A stretch of DNA of 64,000 nt from Nocardioides luti (lineage in GTDB: Bacteria > Actinomycetota > Actinomycetes > Propionibacteriales > Nocardioidaceae). The stretch is taken from NCBI RefSeq assembly GCF_014212315.1, contig NZ_JACKXE010000001.1, positions 3,658,001 to 3,722,000 on the forward strand, given 5' to 3'. The notes below the pieces were generated by a model. That model was not told where the DNA came from and made no database searches. It saw only the letters and a program-made list of their open reading frames with translations. Positions 45,038-53,152 of this stretch are shown piece after piece (position 1 is the first letter of the stretch; each line of letters opens with the position of its first letter). Both the position numbers and the translations under genes were made by a program.

Positions 45038-46597
45038 ATGACCGACTACGGACACGACCTGCAGTTCGGGACGTTCCTCACGCCCGACGCCGCCCAGCCG
45101 GAGCGGGTGGTCGAGCTCGCCGCGCTGACCGAGGTCGCCGGCCTCGAGCTCGCCACGGTGCAGGACCACCCGTACCAGGCGCGGTTCCTCGACGTCTTCA
45201 GCCTGCTCGGCGCGATGCTCGGCCGGACCACCACGCTGCGGGTCGCGCCCAACGTCGCCAACCTGCCGCTGCGCCCGCCGTACGTCCTCGCCCGCACGGT
45301 CGCCAGCCTCGACCTGCTCAGCCGCGGCCGGGTCGAGCTCGGTCTCGGCGCCGGCGCGTTCTGGGACGCGATCGTCGCCGCCGGCGGCCCACGGCGTACG
45401 CCCGGCGAGGCGCTCGCCGCGCTCGCCGAGGCCGTCGACGTGGTCCGGGCGACCTGGGACACCGGGCAGCGCTCGCTGCGCCACGAAGGTGCGCACTACC
45501 GCGTGGTGGGGGCGCACCCCGGCCCGGCACCCGCCCACGACGTCGAGATCTGGCTGGGCGCGATCGGGCCGCGGATGCTCGCGCTGACCGGGCGGGTCGC
45601 CGACGGCTGGCTGCCGAGCATGTCCTACGTGCCGCCGGCCACCCTCTCCGAGCGGAACGCACGCATCGACGACGCGGCGCTCGCGGCCGGCCGCGACCCG
45701 GTCGCGGTCCGGCGGCTCTACAACGTGAATGCGTCCCCGGGCGGCGGCGAGCCGGGGCTCGTCGGCTCGGCGACCGACTGGGCCGAGCAGCTGGCCGGGC
45801 TGGTGCTCGAGCACGGGATGAGCACCTTCCTGCTCGCGACCGACGACCCCGCAGCGATCCGCCGCTTCGGTGACGAGGTCGCCCCCGCGGTGCGGGAGCA
45901 CGTCGACGCCGCCCGGCGCGGGGCGGCCCCGGCCGACGCGGCGGCGGTCCTCGCACCCGCCGCGCCCCCGACCGCCACGGCGTCCACCGGCGTCCCGAGC
46001 GGGCTCGGCGTCCGCCCGACCGTCGACGACGGCACCCGCCGCTCGACCGAGCAGCCCTGGGACGAGACCACGCGCCCGACGTACGTCCCTGCCGACCCGG
46101 ACCGCGTCTACACCGCCCACGAGGAGGCCACCGCCCAGCACCTCGTCGACGTGCACGACCACCTCCGCGGCGAGCTGGCCCAGCTCTTCGACGTCATCGG
46201 CCAGGTCGAGGCCGGCAGCCTGGACGCGGGCCGGGCGCGCTCGCTGATCAACACGATGACCATGCGGCAGAACAACTGGACCCTCGGCGCGTACTGCGAG
46301 TCCTACTGCCGCGTGGTGACCACGCACCACACGATCGAGGACACCTCGATGTTCCCGCACCTGCGCGCCCGCGACGCCGCGCTGGTCCCGGTCATCGACC
46401 GGCTCGAGGCGGAGCACCACGTCATCGCGGACGTGCTCGACCAGGTCGACCGGGCGCTGGTCGCGGTCGTGTCGGGGCCGGGCGGCCTCCCGCAATTGCG
46501 GGCCGCGGTCGACCTGCTGGCCGACACGATGGCCTCGCACCTGGCCTACGAGGAGCGGATGCTGCTCGAGCCGCTCGCGAGGTTCGGCTTCGCCTGA
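45038..46597 (+). CDS. Luciferase-like flavin oxidoreductase fused to a hemerythrin domain
   Basis: A 519-residue two-domain protein. Residues 1 to about 300 are a bacterial luciferase-like (LLM) barrel: TVQDHPYQARFLDVFSLLGAML, VELGLGAGAFWDAI and EIWLGAIGPRMLALTGRVADGWLPS. A proline/alanine linker (about 310-350) leads to a hemerythrin-like four-helix domain (about 363-519): YTAHEEATAQHLVDVHDHLR, VVTTHHTIEDTSMFPHL, EAEHHVIADVLDQV and SHLAYEERMLLEPL. LLM members use FMN or F420. The fusion may couple a flavin reaction to a di-iron/O2 sensor. Its last 52 bp overlap the convergent ceramidase-like gene. Confidence 0.88.
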   Translation: MTDYGHDLQFGTFLTPDAAQPERVVELAALTEVAGLELATVQDHPYQARFLDVFSLLGAMLGRTTTLRVAPNVANLPLRPPYVLARTVASLDLLSRGRVELGLGAGAFWDAIVAAGGPRRTPGEALAALAEAVDVVRATWDTGQRSLRHEGAHYRVVGAHPGPAPAHDVEIWLGAIGPRMLALTGRVADGWLPSMSYVPPATLSERNARIDDAALAAGRDPVAVRRLYNVNASPGGGEPGLVGSATDWAEQLAGLVLEHGMSTFLLATDDPAAIRRFGDEVAPAVREHVDAARRGAAPADAAAVLAPAAPPTATASTGVPSGLGVRPTVDDGTRRSTEQPWDETTRPTYVPADPDRVYTAHEEATAQHLVDVHDHLRGELAQLFDVIGQVEAGSLDAGRARSLINTMTMRQNNWTLGAYCESYCRVVTTHHTIEDTSMFPHLRARDAALVPVIDRLEAEHHVIADVLDQVDRALVAVVSGPGGLPQLRAAVDLLADTMASHLAYEERMLLEPLARFGFA

Positions 46598-47382
46598 GCG
46601 GGCTCCCGCTCGCTGTCCCACAGCCGGAGGAGGAGGTACGCCGCCAGCGCGCCGAGCAGGTGCCAGACGGCGTGCCCCTGGAGCCACGAGTGCGGGTCGC
46701 ACCAGCCGTGCTGCGACAGCGTCCAGATGACGAGGGCGACCACCATGGCGGCGAGCGCCCCGGTGCCCCACCGCAGGTCGATCCGGGTCCGGCCCCGCCG
46801 CCACAGCAGCACCTCCAGCACGACCGCCGCCAGCAGCAGTGCGCCGAAGGCGACGTTCCCGGCGAACATCACCACGGGGACCCGTCCCGGGACCGACCCG
46901 ACCAGCTCGCAGCCGGCGACGCCCAGCGAGAAGACCTGGGCCAGGAAGACGCGGTCCCGCCCGCACCAGCGGGTCAGGGCGTAGGCCGCGGCGAACGACG
47001 CGACGACGTACATGCTGAGCGTGTCGAGGTGGCCGCCCAGCGACGACTGGGTCGCGTGCATCGCGGCGCTGCCGGGGCCGAGCAGCACCACGCCGCAGGC
47101 GTACGCCGTGGCGACACCGGGCCGGGAGGCCAGCACCGAGCCGGGGCGGGCGGGGGCGCCGGCCCGCCACGCGACGAGGAGTCCGGCGAGCACGAACCCG
47201 GCGTTGGAGAGCGTGTTCGCGGGCTGGCGCACCAGGCCGTCGCGCGCCGCCTCGCAGAAGGTGGCCCCGCGCCCGACGTCCGGCCCGAGCCAGCCCCCGC
47301 CGATCGCCAGGGCCAGCAGGGCGACGGAGCCGAGCGCCACCGCCGCGGTGACCGCCAGCGGTCGGAGGGAGCGGTGCGGCAC
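46546..47382 (-). CDS. Ceramidase-like (CREST superfamily) membrane protein
   Basis: A 278-residue protein of about seven membrane segments. ATFCEAARDGLVRQPANTLSNAGF (about 41-64), GPGSAAMHATQSSLGGHLDTLSMY (about 101-124) and DPHSWLQGHAVWHLLGALAAYLLL (about 229-252) carry the conserved His/Asp/Ser/Cys residues of the alkaline-ceramidase CREST fold, whose metal site uses histidines. A lipid-amide hydrolase in the membrane is plausible but unproven in bacteria. The 3' end overlaps the LLM-hemerythrin gene antisense by 52 bp. Confidence 0.75.
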   Translation of the reverse strand: MPHRSLRPLAVTAAVALGSVALLALAIGGGWLGPDVGRGATFCEAARDGLVRQPANTLSNAGFVLAGLLVAWRAGAPARPGSVLASRPGVATAYACGVVLLGPGSAAMHATQSSLGGHLDTLSMYVVASFAAAYALTRWCGRDRVFLAQVFSLGVAGCELVGSVPGRVPVVMFAGNVAFGALLLAAVVLEVLLWRRGRTRIDLRWGTGALAAMVVALVIWTLSQHGWCDPHSWLQGHAVWHLLGALAAYLLLRLWDSEREPAQAKPNLASGSSSIRSS

Positions 47383-47455
47383 CCGCCCACCGTAGAGGAG
47401 CCGGGGTCCGTGGGGGTGAGCCGGAGGGGCTGGGGTGGCGGGCTAGGTTCGAGGC

Positions 47456-47827
47456 ATGAGCGAAGACCAGCTGCAGCCCGAAGACACCCTCGACGACCGC
47501 GGGGTCGCTGACGTGCTCGACGAGGGCATCTCACCGCCCGAGCGCCCGCGCGGCGTGTTCGCGAAGGGCGTCACCGACCGCGAGCAGCTCGAGGGCGAGA
47601 CCATCGACGAGCGGGTCGCCCAGGAGGAGCCGGAGGTCTGGGAGCAGGCCGAGGCCGAGGCGGACGCCGAGGTGGTCGACGGCGACGTGACCGGCGAGGT
47701 CGGCACCGAGCGCACCGGCCGCCTGCTCGCGGACGGGGCGGACGACGACCGCTTCGCCGCGGACGAGGGCATCGACGGCGCCGGTGCGAGCGCCGAGGAA
47801 GCCGCGATGCACACGATCGAGGAGTGA
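47456..47827 (+). CDS. DUF5709 family acidic protein
   Basis: A 123-residue acidic protein dominated by Glu and Asp, with DDRGVADVLDEGISPPERPRGV near the start, DREQLEGETIDERVAQEEPEVW in the middle and a C-terminal AAMHTIEE. It lacks hydrophobic cores and is probably intrinsically disordered. The pattern matches DUF5709, an actinobacterial family of unknown function. The ATG is at 47456. It is followed by a bidirectional terminator. Confidence 0.75.
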   Translation: MSEDQLQPEDTLDDRGVADVLDEGISPPERPRGVFAKGVTDREQLEGETIDERVAQEEPEVWEQAEAEADAEVVDGDVTGEVGTERTGRLLADGADDDRFAADEGIDGAGASAEEAAMHTIEE

Positions 47828-47881
47828 CCGGCGAGGAGTGACCGGCAAGGACTCACCCGCCGATCACCCGGAGCGCCCAGC

Positions 47882-47929
47882 ACGACGGCGCCCGACCGTC
47901 TCCGCGAGGAGTCGGTCGGGCGCCGTCGT
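47882..47929. terminator. Bidirectional terminator between DUF5709 and the metalloprotease gene
   Basis: Arms acgacggcgcccgacc (47882-47897) and ggtcgggcgccgtcgt (47914-47929) are exact complements with a 16-nt loop in a convergent gap. Confidence 0.75.
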
Positions 47930-47948
47930 CGTACGAGCGCGGTGCGGG

Positions 47949-49496
47949 TCAGCCCTTGACGGCCTTCACGTGCAGCGCGAACGTCTTGTGCTGGTCCTTC
48001 GGCTTGCCGCTGCAGGCGAAGGGCTTGGGGTTGTCCGGGAAGCACTTGTAGCGCGTGGACACGTTGGCGATCGTGACCGTCACGCCCCGCACCTTGCGGT
48101 GGCTGAAGGGCACCTTGACCTTGCCGTTGCCGGCGCGGCTGAGCTTGACCGTCTTCATGATCGCGGAGCCGTGCTTGCGCGTGACCAGGACGAAGACCTG
48201 CGGGGAGGTCTTGCGCGACGGGCCGGCGACCTTGATCCGCAGCTTCCACTTCTTGCTGTGCAGCGTCTTGCCGGGCTTGGCGACGAAGTTGCGCGACGCC
48301 AGGTGGTCGATCTTCACGGTGGAGGCGCCGCGACGCAGGCTCTTCTGGAGCTTGAACGACTGCGCGACCTCGGCGCTCGGCCAGGCCCCGCCCTCGGCGT
48401 AGTGGCGACCCGGGTGCACGTTGTAGGCGGCGTACCGGGCGAAGACGCGCGGCAGGCCGCCACGCTTGCCGAGCACCGCGGCGATGGCCTTGATGGAGTA
48501 CTTGTCCGGCGCGCCCTTGTAGGCCGCGGCCTTCTGCCAGGCGGCGCGCACGACGCCGTTGCCGTAGCGGCTGGAGAGGTACTCGAAGAACGTCCAGTTG
48601 GCGTACTGGTTGCAGCACGGGCTCCGGAAGCGGTCCAGCGACGACGTCGGGACGGCCATCTGGCCGTAGGGGAGGTACTGGCGGTTGTCGTTGATCTTGT
48701 CCGCGAAGCGCTCCTCCATCCAGGTGGCGGTGGCCTCGAGGAACCAGCGGTCGTCGGCGTAGTCGTAGCCGAACTGGATCGCGTGGAAGAACTCGTGGGC
48801 CGCGGTGACGCGGAGGCTGGCCTTGGCGGCCTGGCCGCCGAACTGCGCCGGGTTGAAGTCGTTGTCGAGGACGCAGAAGCCGGAGGCGGTGTACTTGCGG
48901 TACTTCGGCTTGGCCTCGGGGGCGCAGTAGCCGTAGAGGTTCTTCGCGCCGACGTCCTTGAGGTAGACGTCGAACTTGCGGCTGCCGCCCTTGCCGGCGT
49001 CGGTCAGCGGCTTGCGGTAGTTCAGCTTGCCGACCTCGTGCTTCCAGACCTTGTTCATGGTCCGCAGCGAGGTGTTGACCCACTCCATGCTGGGCGGGGC
49101 GTCGGTGGTGCTGGTGACGTAGTGCAGGCAGAAGTGCTTCTTGCACTTCTTGGTCGCCGGCACGGTGTAGCCGTCGCCGTACGGGTCGCTGGCGCCCTGG
49201 GTCGGGCGGCCGAGGACGCCCTCGGCCTGGCGGCGCTCGTCGGCGTCGAGGTTCGGCAGCGCCTGGTAGAGGTCGACCAGCGCGAGCGTGGCGTCGGGGC
49301 GGGCCTGGCCGCCGCGTCCGCCCGCGAGGATCTGCTGGGCCCGCGCGAGCGACCGGTCGGCCTGGCGGGCCGCGACGCTGTCGCCGGCGGCGACGCCCGG
49401 CGTCGGCTTGGAGCCCTCGGCCGACGAGATGTCGGCCGGGAGCACGGCGAGGGCCGTGCTCAGTGCCACCAGCGCGGTGGCGATCGTACGACGCAT
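47949..49496 (-). CDS. Secreted gluzincin-type metalloprotease (MXAN_6640-like)
   Basis: A 515-residue exported protein with a signal peptide (about 1-26) and zinc motif H234-E-F-F-H238 in VTAAHEFFHAIQFGYD. A third ligand is probably E254 in WFLEATATWMEE, the gluzincin arrangement. Cysteines are paired in an oxidising pattern (CKKHFC, SPCCNQY). A C-terminal beta-sandwich (about 385-515) probably binds substrate or the wall. The pattern fits the MXAN_6640 family of putative metalloproteases. It is monocistronic; the substrate is unknown. Confidence 0.8.
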   Translation of the reverse strand: MRRTIATALVALSTALAVLPADISSAEGSKPTPGVAAGDSVAARQADRSLARAQQILAGGRGGQARPDATLALVDLYQALPNLDADERRQAEGVLGRPTQGASDPYGDGYTVPATKKCKKHFCLHYVTSTTDAPPSMEWVNTSLRTMNKVWKHEVGKLNYRKPLTDAGKGGSRKFDVYLKDVGAKNLYGYCAPEAKPKYRKYTASGFCVLDNDFNPAQFGGQAAKASLRVTAAHEFFHAIQFGYDYADDRWFLEATATWMEERFADKINDNRQYLPYGQMAVPTSSLDRFRSPCCNQYANWTFFEYLSSRYGNGVVRAAWQKAAAYKGAPDKYSIKAIAAVLGKRGGLPRVFARYAAYNVHPGRHYAEGGAWPSAEVAQSFKLQKSLRRGASTVKIDHLASRNFVAKPGKTLHSKKWKLRIKVAGPSRKTSPQVFVLVTRKHGSAIMKTVKLSRAGNGKVKVPFSHRKVRGVTVTIANVSTRYKCFPDNPKPFACSGKPKDQHKTFALHVKAVKG

Positions 49497-49667
49497 GTGT
49501 GTCCCCTTGTGTGTCTGTGGGTGGCCCGCGAGGGGGCCGTCGCGGCGCCCGAGCTGGGCCGCGGAGATGTCCCGAGCCTGCCCCGGACGCTCGTCACCCT
49601 AAACCGCCGGGGGGACACCCCTTTCCCACCGGCCCCACGCGTGCGGGCGGTCGGGGACCTGCTGCCG

Positions 49668-50066
49668 TCAGGAGGTGGCGGAGATCTTCTCGATCAGGGC
49701 GGTGGTCGAGATGGCCGGCGTCCGGGCGAGGTAGACGACCTCGCAGACGTCCTCGAACTCGTCGAAGCGGCCCTTCCAGTCGTCGCCCATGACGAGCACG
49801 TCGGCGGCGTACTGCTGGATGTAGTCGCGCTTGAGCTCGAGGCTCTCCTCGACGAAGACCTCGTCGACCGGCTTGAGCGCGGCGACGATGGCCAGCCGCT
49901 CGGCCTGGCTGAAGACCGGCTCGCGGCCCTTCTTGCGGAGGTTGAGCGCGTCGGCCGAGACCCCGACGACCAAGCGGTCGCCGAGCGCGGCGGCCCGCTC
50001 GATCACCCGGAGGTGTCCGACGTGGAAGACGTCGAAGGTGCCGAAGGTGATCACGGTGCGCGACAT
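49668..50066 (-). CDS. Nucleotidyltransferase, TagD/glycerol-3-phosphate cytidylyltransferase-like
   Basis: A 132-residue single-domain nucleotidyltransferase. The HxGH motif lies in GTFDVFHVGHLRVI (9-22), a second signature is QAERLAIVAALK, and the third is the ISTT segment near the end. The class makes CDP-glycerol or other CDP/ADP-activated polyols for teichoic acid or lipid synthesis. No other teichoic acid gene is nearby, so the substrate is open. The ATG at 50066 begins MSRTVITF; an ATG three codons upstream is possible. Confidence 0.85.
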   Translation of the reverse strand: MSRTVITFGTFDVFHVGHLRVIERAAALGDRLVVGVSADALNLRKKGREPVFSQAERLAIVAALKPVDEVFVEESLELKRDYIQQYAADVLVMGDDWKGRFDEFEDVCEVVYLARTPAISTTALIEKISATS

Positions 50067-50129
50067 GCCCGGCATTCTGGCACGGGCGCGGCGCGGGTCC
50101 CGAACCCCGGTAGGGGAGAATCGGACGCG

Positions 50130-51392
50130 ATGGCCACCGCGATGATCACCTCCGACCCTGCCGCCGACGAGGTACGCCGTCAGGGGCTGCGCCGGATGCG
50201 CACCCTGGCCGTCTCGCTGCTCGGCCTCGCCGCCGTCGTCTACCTGCTCACGCTGGGCCGGGACGGCTTCCTCGGCTTCGTGAACGCGGGTGCCGAGGCC
50301 TCGATGGTCGGCGCGATCGCGGACTGGTTCGCGGTGACCGCGCTGTTCAAGCACCCGCTGGGCCTGCCGATCCCGCACACGGCGCTGATCCCGCGGCGCA
50401 AGGACGAGCTCGGGCGCGGGCTGCAGGAGTTCGTGGGGGAGAACTTCCTCCAGGAGGACATCATCCGCGAGCGGATGGCGGTGGCGACGATCTCGGCGCG
50501 GGTCGGGCGCTGGCTCTCCGACCCGGTCAACGCCCGCCGGGTCGTCGACGAGGCCTCGGAGGTCGCGGCGATCGGCCTCGGCAAGGTCCGCGACGAGCAC
50601 GTGGTGGACCTGGTCAGCGAGGCGCTCGTGCCGCGCTTCCGCGAGGAGCCGATCTCCCCGCTGCTCGGGGGGCTGCTCGGCGAGATGGTGCACGACGACC
50701 TGCACCACGGCCTGGTCGACCTGGCCCTCACCGAGCTGCACGAGTGGCTGCAGGAGAACCCGGACACGGTCGCCCAGATCCTGGGGGAGCGGGCGCCGTG
50801 GTGGACGCCCCCGCGGCTCAACGACGCGGTCACGTCCCGGATCAACGTCGAGCTGGTCCGCTGGGTCGGCGACATCCGCGACGACCCGCACCACCACGCC
50901 CGCCAGGCCCTCGACTCGATGCTGGCGCAGCTGGCCCGCGACCTCCTCGAGGACCCGGAGACCCAGGAGCGCACCGAGCGGCTCAAGGAGCGGATGCTGG
51001 ACCACCCGCAGGTCCTCGAGTCCGCGATCTCGCTGTGGAACGCCCTGCGCCGGACCCTCCAGACCTCGCTCACCGACCCGGACGGCGCCGTACGCCGGCG
51101 GCTGCTCACCGAGGTCTGCCGCTTCGCGGACCGGCTGCTCGCCGAGGAGGCCCTGCGGGCCCGCCTCGACGGCATCGCCGCGGACGTCGCGGTCTTCGCC
51201 GTCGGCCGGTACGGCGACGAGGTCACCGCCGTCATCACGCACACCATCGAGCGCTGGGACGGCAAGGAGGCCGCCCGCCGCATCGAGCTGCACGTCGGCC
51301 GCGACCTGCAGTTCATCCGGATCAACGGCACCATCGTCGGCGGGCTCGTGGGCGTCCTGATCCACACGGTGAGCGTGCTGGTCGGTGGTTGA
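50130..51392 (+). CDS. DUF445 family membrane protein
   Basis: A 420-residue DUF445 protein. One or two hydrophobic segments near the N-terminus (about 25-60, containing AGAEASMVGAIADWFAVTALF) are followed by a long charged helical domain with family motifs (HPLGLPIPHTALIPRRKDELGRGL). The C-terminal hydrophobic stretch is GTIVGGLVGVLIHTVSVLVGG. The last three codons and the stop lie in a palindromic repeat, so the C-terminus may differ from relatives. The function is unknown. Confidence 0.85.
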   Translation: MATAMITSDPAADEVRRQGLRRMRTLAVSLLGLAAVVYLLTLGRDGFLGFVNAGAEASMVGAIADWFAVTALFKHPLGLPIPHTALIPRRKDELGRGLQEFVGENFLQEDIIRERMAVATISARVGRWLSDPVNARRVVDEASEVAAIGLGKVRDEHVVDLVSEALVPRFREEPISPLLGGLLGEMVHDDLHHGLVDLALTELHEWLQENPDTVAQILGERAPWWTPPRLNDAVTSRINVELVRWVGDIRDDPHHHARQALDSMLAQLARDLLEDPETQERTERLKERMLDHPQVLESAISLWNALRRTLQTSLTDPDGAVRRRLLTEVCRFADRLLAEEALRARLDGIAADVAVFAVGRYGDEVTAVITHTIERWDGKEAARRIELHVGRDLQFIRINGTIVGGLVGVLIHTVSVLVGG

Positions 51393-51548
51393 GGAGCTCG
51401 CGCAGCAAGCGGAGCCCGGTGGTTGAGGAGCTCGCGCAGCGAGCGTCTCGAAACCACCCGACCGCGACACCCGGTGGTTGAGGAGCTCGCGCAGCGAGCG
51501 GAGCCCGGTGGTTGAGGAGCTCGCGCAGCGAGCGTCTCGAAACCACCC
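51384..51548. repeat. Array of four ggtggttgaggag palindromic repeat units
   Basis: The core ggtggttgaggagctcgcgc begins at 51384, 51418, 51473 and 51507. The second and fourth cores end in tctcgaaaccaccc, which closes each as a palindrome with the opening ggtggtt. The set is a duplication of a two-core unit (51384-51457 and 51473-51547), separated by 15 bp of different sequence. An inverted, decayed copy is at 56179-56245. The first core supplies the end and stop of the DUF445 gene. Confidence 0.9.
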
Positions 51549-51575
51549 CACCGGCACGCCTGCGAGACTGGCCCG

Positions 51576-51821
51576 GTGACCGAACCCGTGGACGTGCCCA
51601 TCCGTGACCAGTCGATCCGGCTGGGTCAGTTCCTCAAGCTCGCGAACCTGATCGAGTCGGGCTCCGAGGCCAAGGAGGTCGTCGCGAGCGGCACGGTCCT
51701 GGTCAACGGCGAGCCCGAGACGCGGCGCGGCCGCCAGCTGGTGCTCGGGGACGTCGTCACGCTCGGCCCGCAGTCGGCCAAGGTCTCGGACGAGTCGGCC
51801 GGGGACGACCTGCCCTGGTGA
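51576..51821 (+). CDS. S4 RNA-binding domain protein (YbcJ-like)
   Basis: An 81-residue protein that is almost only an S4 domain: IRLGQFLKLANLIESGSEAKEVVASG (about 10-35), then GTVLVNGEPETRRGRQLVLGDVV. Short S4 proteins of the YbcJ type bind structured RNA. The start is GTG 51576, just after the palindromic repeat array. It converges with the FKBP gene across a large palindrome. Confidence 0.88.
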   Translation: MTEPVDVPIRDQSIRLGQFLKLANLIESGSEAKEVVASGTVLVNGEPETRRGRQLVLGDVVTLGPQSAKVSDESAGDDLPW

Positions 51822-51836
51822 TCGCGACCCCCGGTC

Positions 51837-51924
51837 GCTTCATCACGGGATGCAGGCGAAGCGCTGCTTCCCACGGCGAATCCACCGTGGGAAGCAGCGC
51901 TTCACCGACATCCCGTGATGAAGC
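51837..51924. repeat. 88-bp palindrome between convergent S4 and FKBP genes
   Basis: Arms of about 44 nt meet at 51880/51881. The outer gcttcatcacgggatg and the inner gaagcgctgcttcccacgg match exactly; a five-base block between them and two bases at the tip differ. It fills most of the 118-bp convergent gap. It may be a terminator or a palindromic element; compare the 80-bp palindrome at 9655-9734. Confidence 0.85.
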
Positions 51925-51939
51925 AGGTGCCCGTGGGAC

Positions 51940-52308
51940 TCAGGACACCGCGAGCAGGTCGACGACGAAGATCAGCGTCTCGCCGGGCTTGATGACGCCA
52001 CCGGCGCCACGGTCGCCGTAGCCCAGGTGCGGGGGGATGACGAGCTGGCGGCGGCCGCCGACCTTCATGCCCTGGACGCCCTGGTCCCAGCCGGAGATGA
52101 CCTGGCCGATGCCGAGGCGGAACTGCAGCGGCTCGCCGCGGTTGTACGACGCGTCGAACTCCTCACCGGTCGAGTGCGCGACCCCGACGTAGTGCACCGA
52201 GACGGTGTTGCCGGCGGCGGCCTCGGGGCCGTCGCCCTCGGTCACGTCGGTGACGACCAGGTCGGTCGGCGGCTCGGGGTCGAAGAAGTCGATCTCGGGC
52301 TTGTCCAT
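51940..52308 (-). CDS. FKBP-type peptidyl-prolyl cis-trans isomerase
   Basis: A 122-residue single-domain FKBP that catalyses proline isomerisation in folding proteins. Motifs include VHYVGVAHSTGEEFDASYNR (about 34-53), FRLGIGQVISGWDQGVQGMKVGG, RRQLVIPPHLGYGDRGAGG and TLIFVVDLLAVS. It has no signal peptide, so it is cytosolic. The ATG is at 52308. It is convergent with the S4 gene and may be co-transcribed with the SDR gene lying upstream on the same strand (67-bp gap). Confidence 0.92.
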   Translation of the reverse strand: MDKPEIDFFDPEPPTDLVVTDVTEGDGPEAAAGNTVSVHYVGVAHSTGEEFDASYNRGEPLQFRLGIGQVISGWDQGVQGMKVGGRRQLVIPPHLGYGDRGAGGVIKPGETLIFVVDLLAVS

Positions 52309-52375
52309 GGGGGTCCTCTCGGTGGGGGTGCCGGGTCCTGCGGATCCCGTGCGGTCGGTCGAGACTAACGAACGC

Positions 52376-53041
52376 TCAGTCGGCGCTCACCTGGTGGCGG
52401 AACCGGTCCCGCTTGGTGTGCAGGTCCCACAGGTGGCCGGCCAGCACGGCCGGGTCCTTCTCGTCGTCGCCCTCGATGATCGCGCCGCCGATGATCAGCT
52501 GCGAGACCTGGATGCCCTCCTCACCGAGCACCTCGTGGAGCAGCTCGGCGTAGGCCGCCTGCCCGGCGAAGGCGACCGACGTGCCGGTCACGTTGCGCCC
52601 GGGCTTGACCGCCGAGCCACCGTTGACGAAGAGGATCGTGCCGCGGTTCTCGCCGAGGAAGCGCATGCCGGGCAGCACCTGGTGGACGGCCGCGACGGGG
52701 CCGTAGATCGAGAACTCGACCGGGCCGACCAGGTCGTCCGGCGTGGTCTCGAGGACGGGCCGCATGAAGTCTTTCTGCGGCAGCGGGCTGTACTGCAGGA
52801 CCTCGATCGGGCCGAGGGTCTCGGTCACCTGCTCGAGCGCCGCGGCGACCGACTTCGGGTCGCGCACGTCGGCGGTGAAGCCCTTGGCCTGCACGCCCTC
52901 CTTGCCGAGGTCGTCGGCCAGCGCGTCGACGCGCGCCTGGTTGCGTGAGATGAGGCCGACGGCGTACCCCTCCGCGCCGAACTTCCGCGCGACGGCTGCG
53001 CCGAGACCTGCTCCTGCTCCGATGATCGCAATCGATGTCAT
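52376..53041 (-). CDS. SDR-like NAD(P)-binding protein lacking Tyr and Lys
   Basis: A 221-residue Rossmann protein opening MTSIAIIGAGAGLGAAVARK with a glycine-rich loop. The region after GGSAV (S143) lacks YxxxK: the expected positions read F-x-x-x-A (SVAFAGQA, 156-162). Both catalytic residues are therefore missing. It is a relative of the SDR at 5294-5944, which lost only the tyrosine. The ATG at 53041 is preferred because the longer upstream extension (MRTGPGRNDR) is not conserved-looking. It may bind a cofactor without catalysis. Confidence 0.72.
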   Translation of the reverse strand: MTSIAIIGAGAGLGAAVARKFGAEGYAVGLISRNQARVDALADDLGKEGVQAKGFTADVRDPKSVAAALEQVTETLGPIEVLQYSPLPQKDFMRPVLETTPDDLVGPVEFSIYGPVAAVHQVLPGMRFLGENRGTILFVNGGSAVKPGRNVTGTSVAFAGQAAYAELLHEVLGEEGIQVSQLIIGGAIIEGDDEKDPAVLAGHLWDLHTKRDRFRHQVSAD

Positions 53042-53152
53042 ACCGGGTCCAAGGACCCGCGGCGCGCGATCATTCCGTCCCGGGCCGGTTCTCACCCGTC
53101 CGGGGGAGCCGGGACGCCGAGGGGTGTGGCGACGTGGGGGAGACTCCGGGGC

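Noticed and set aside
51384..51548. Possible CRISPR array
   Set aside because: The cores are palindromic, spaced irregularly and separated by near-identical sequence rather than unique spacers; there are no cas genes.
50240..51601. Arg/Ser-rich minus-strand frame through the palindromic repeat array
   Set aside because: The repeated SRRSLRELLNHR-type peptides are artefacts of reading the repeats; there is no ribosome-binding site or homology.
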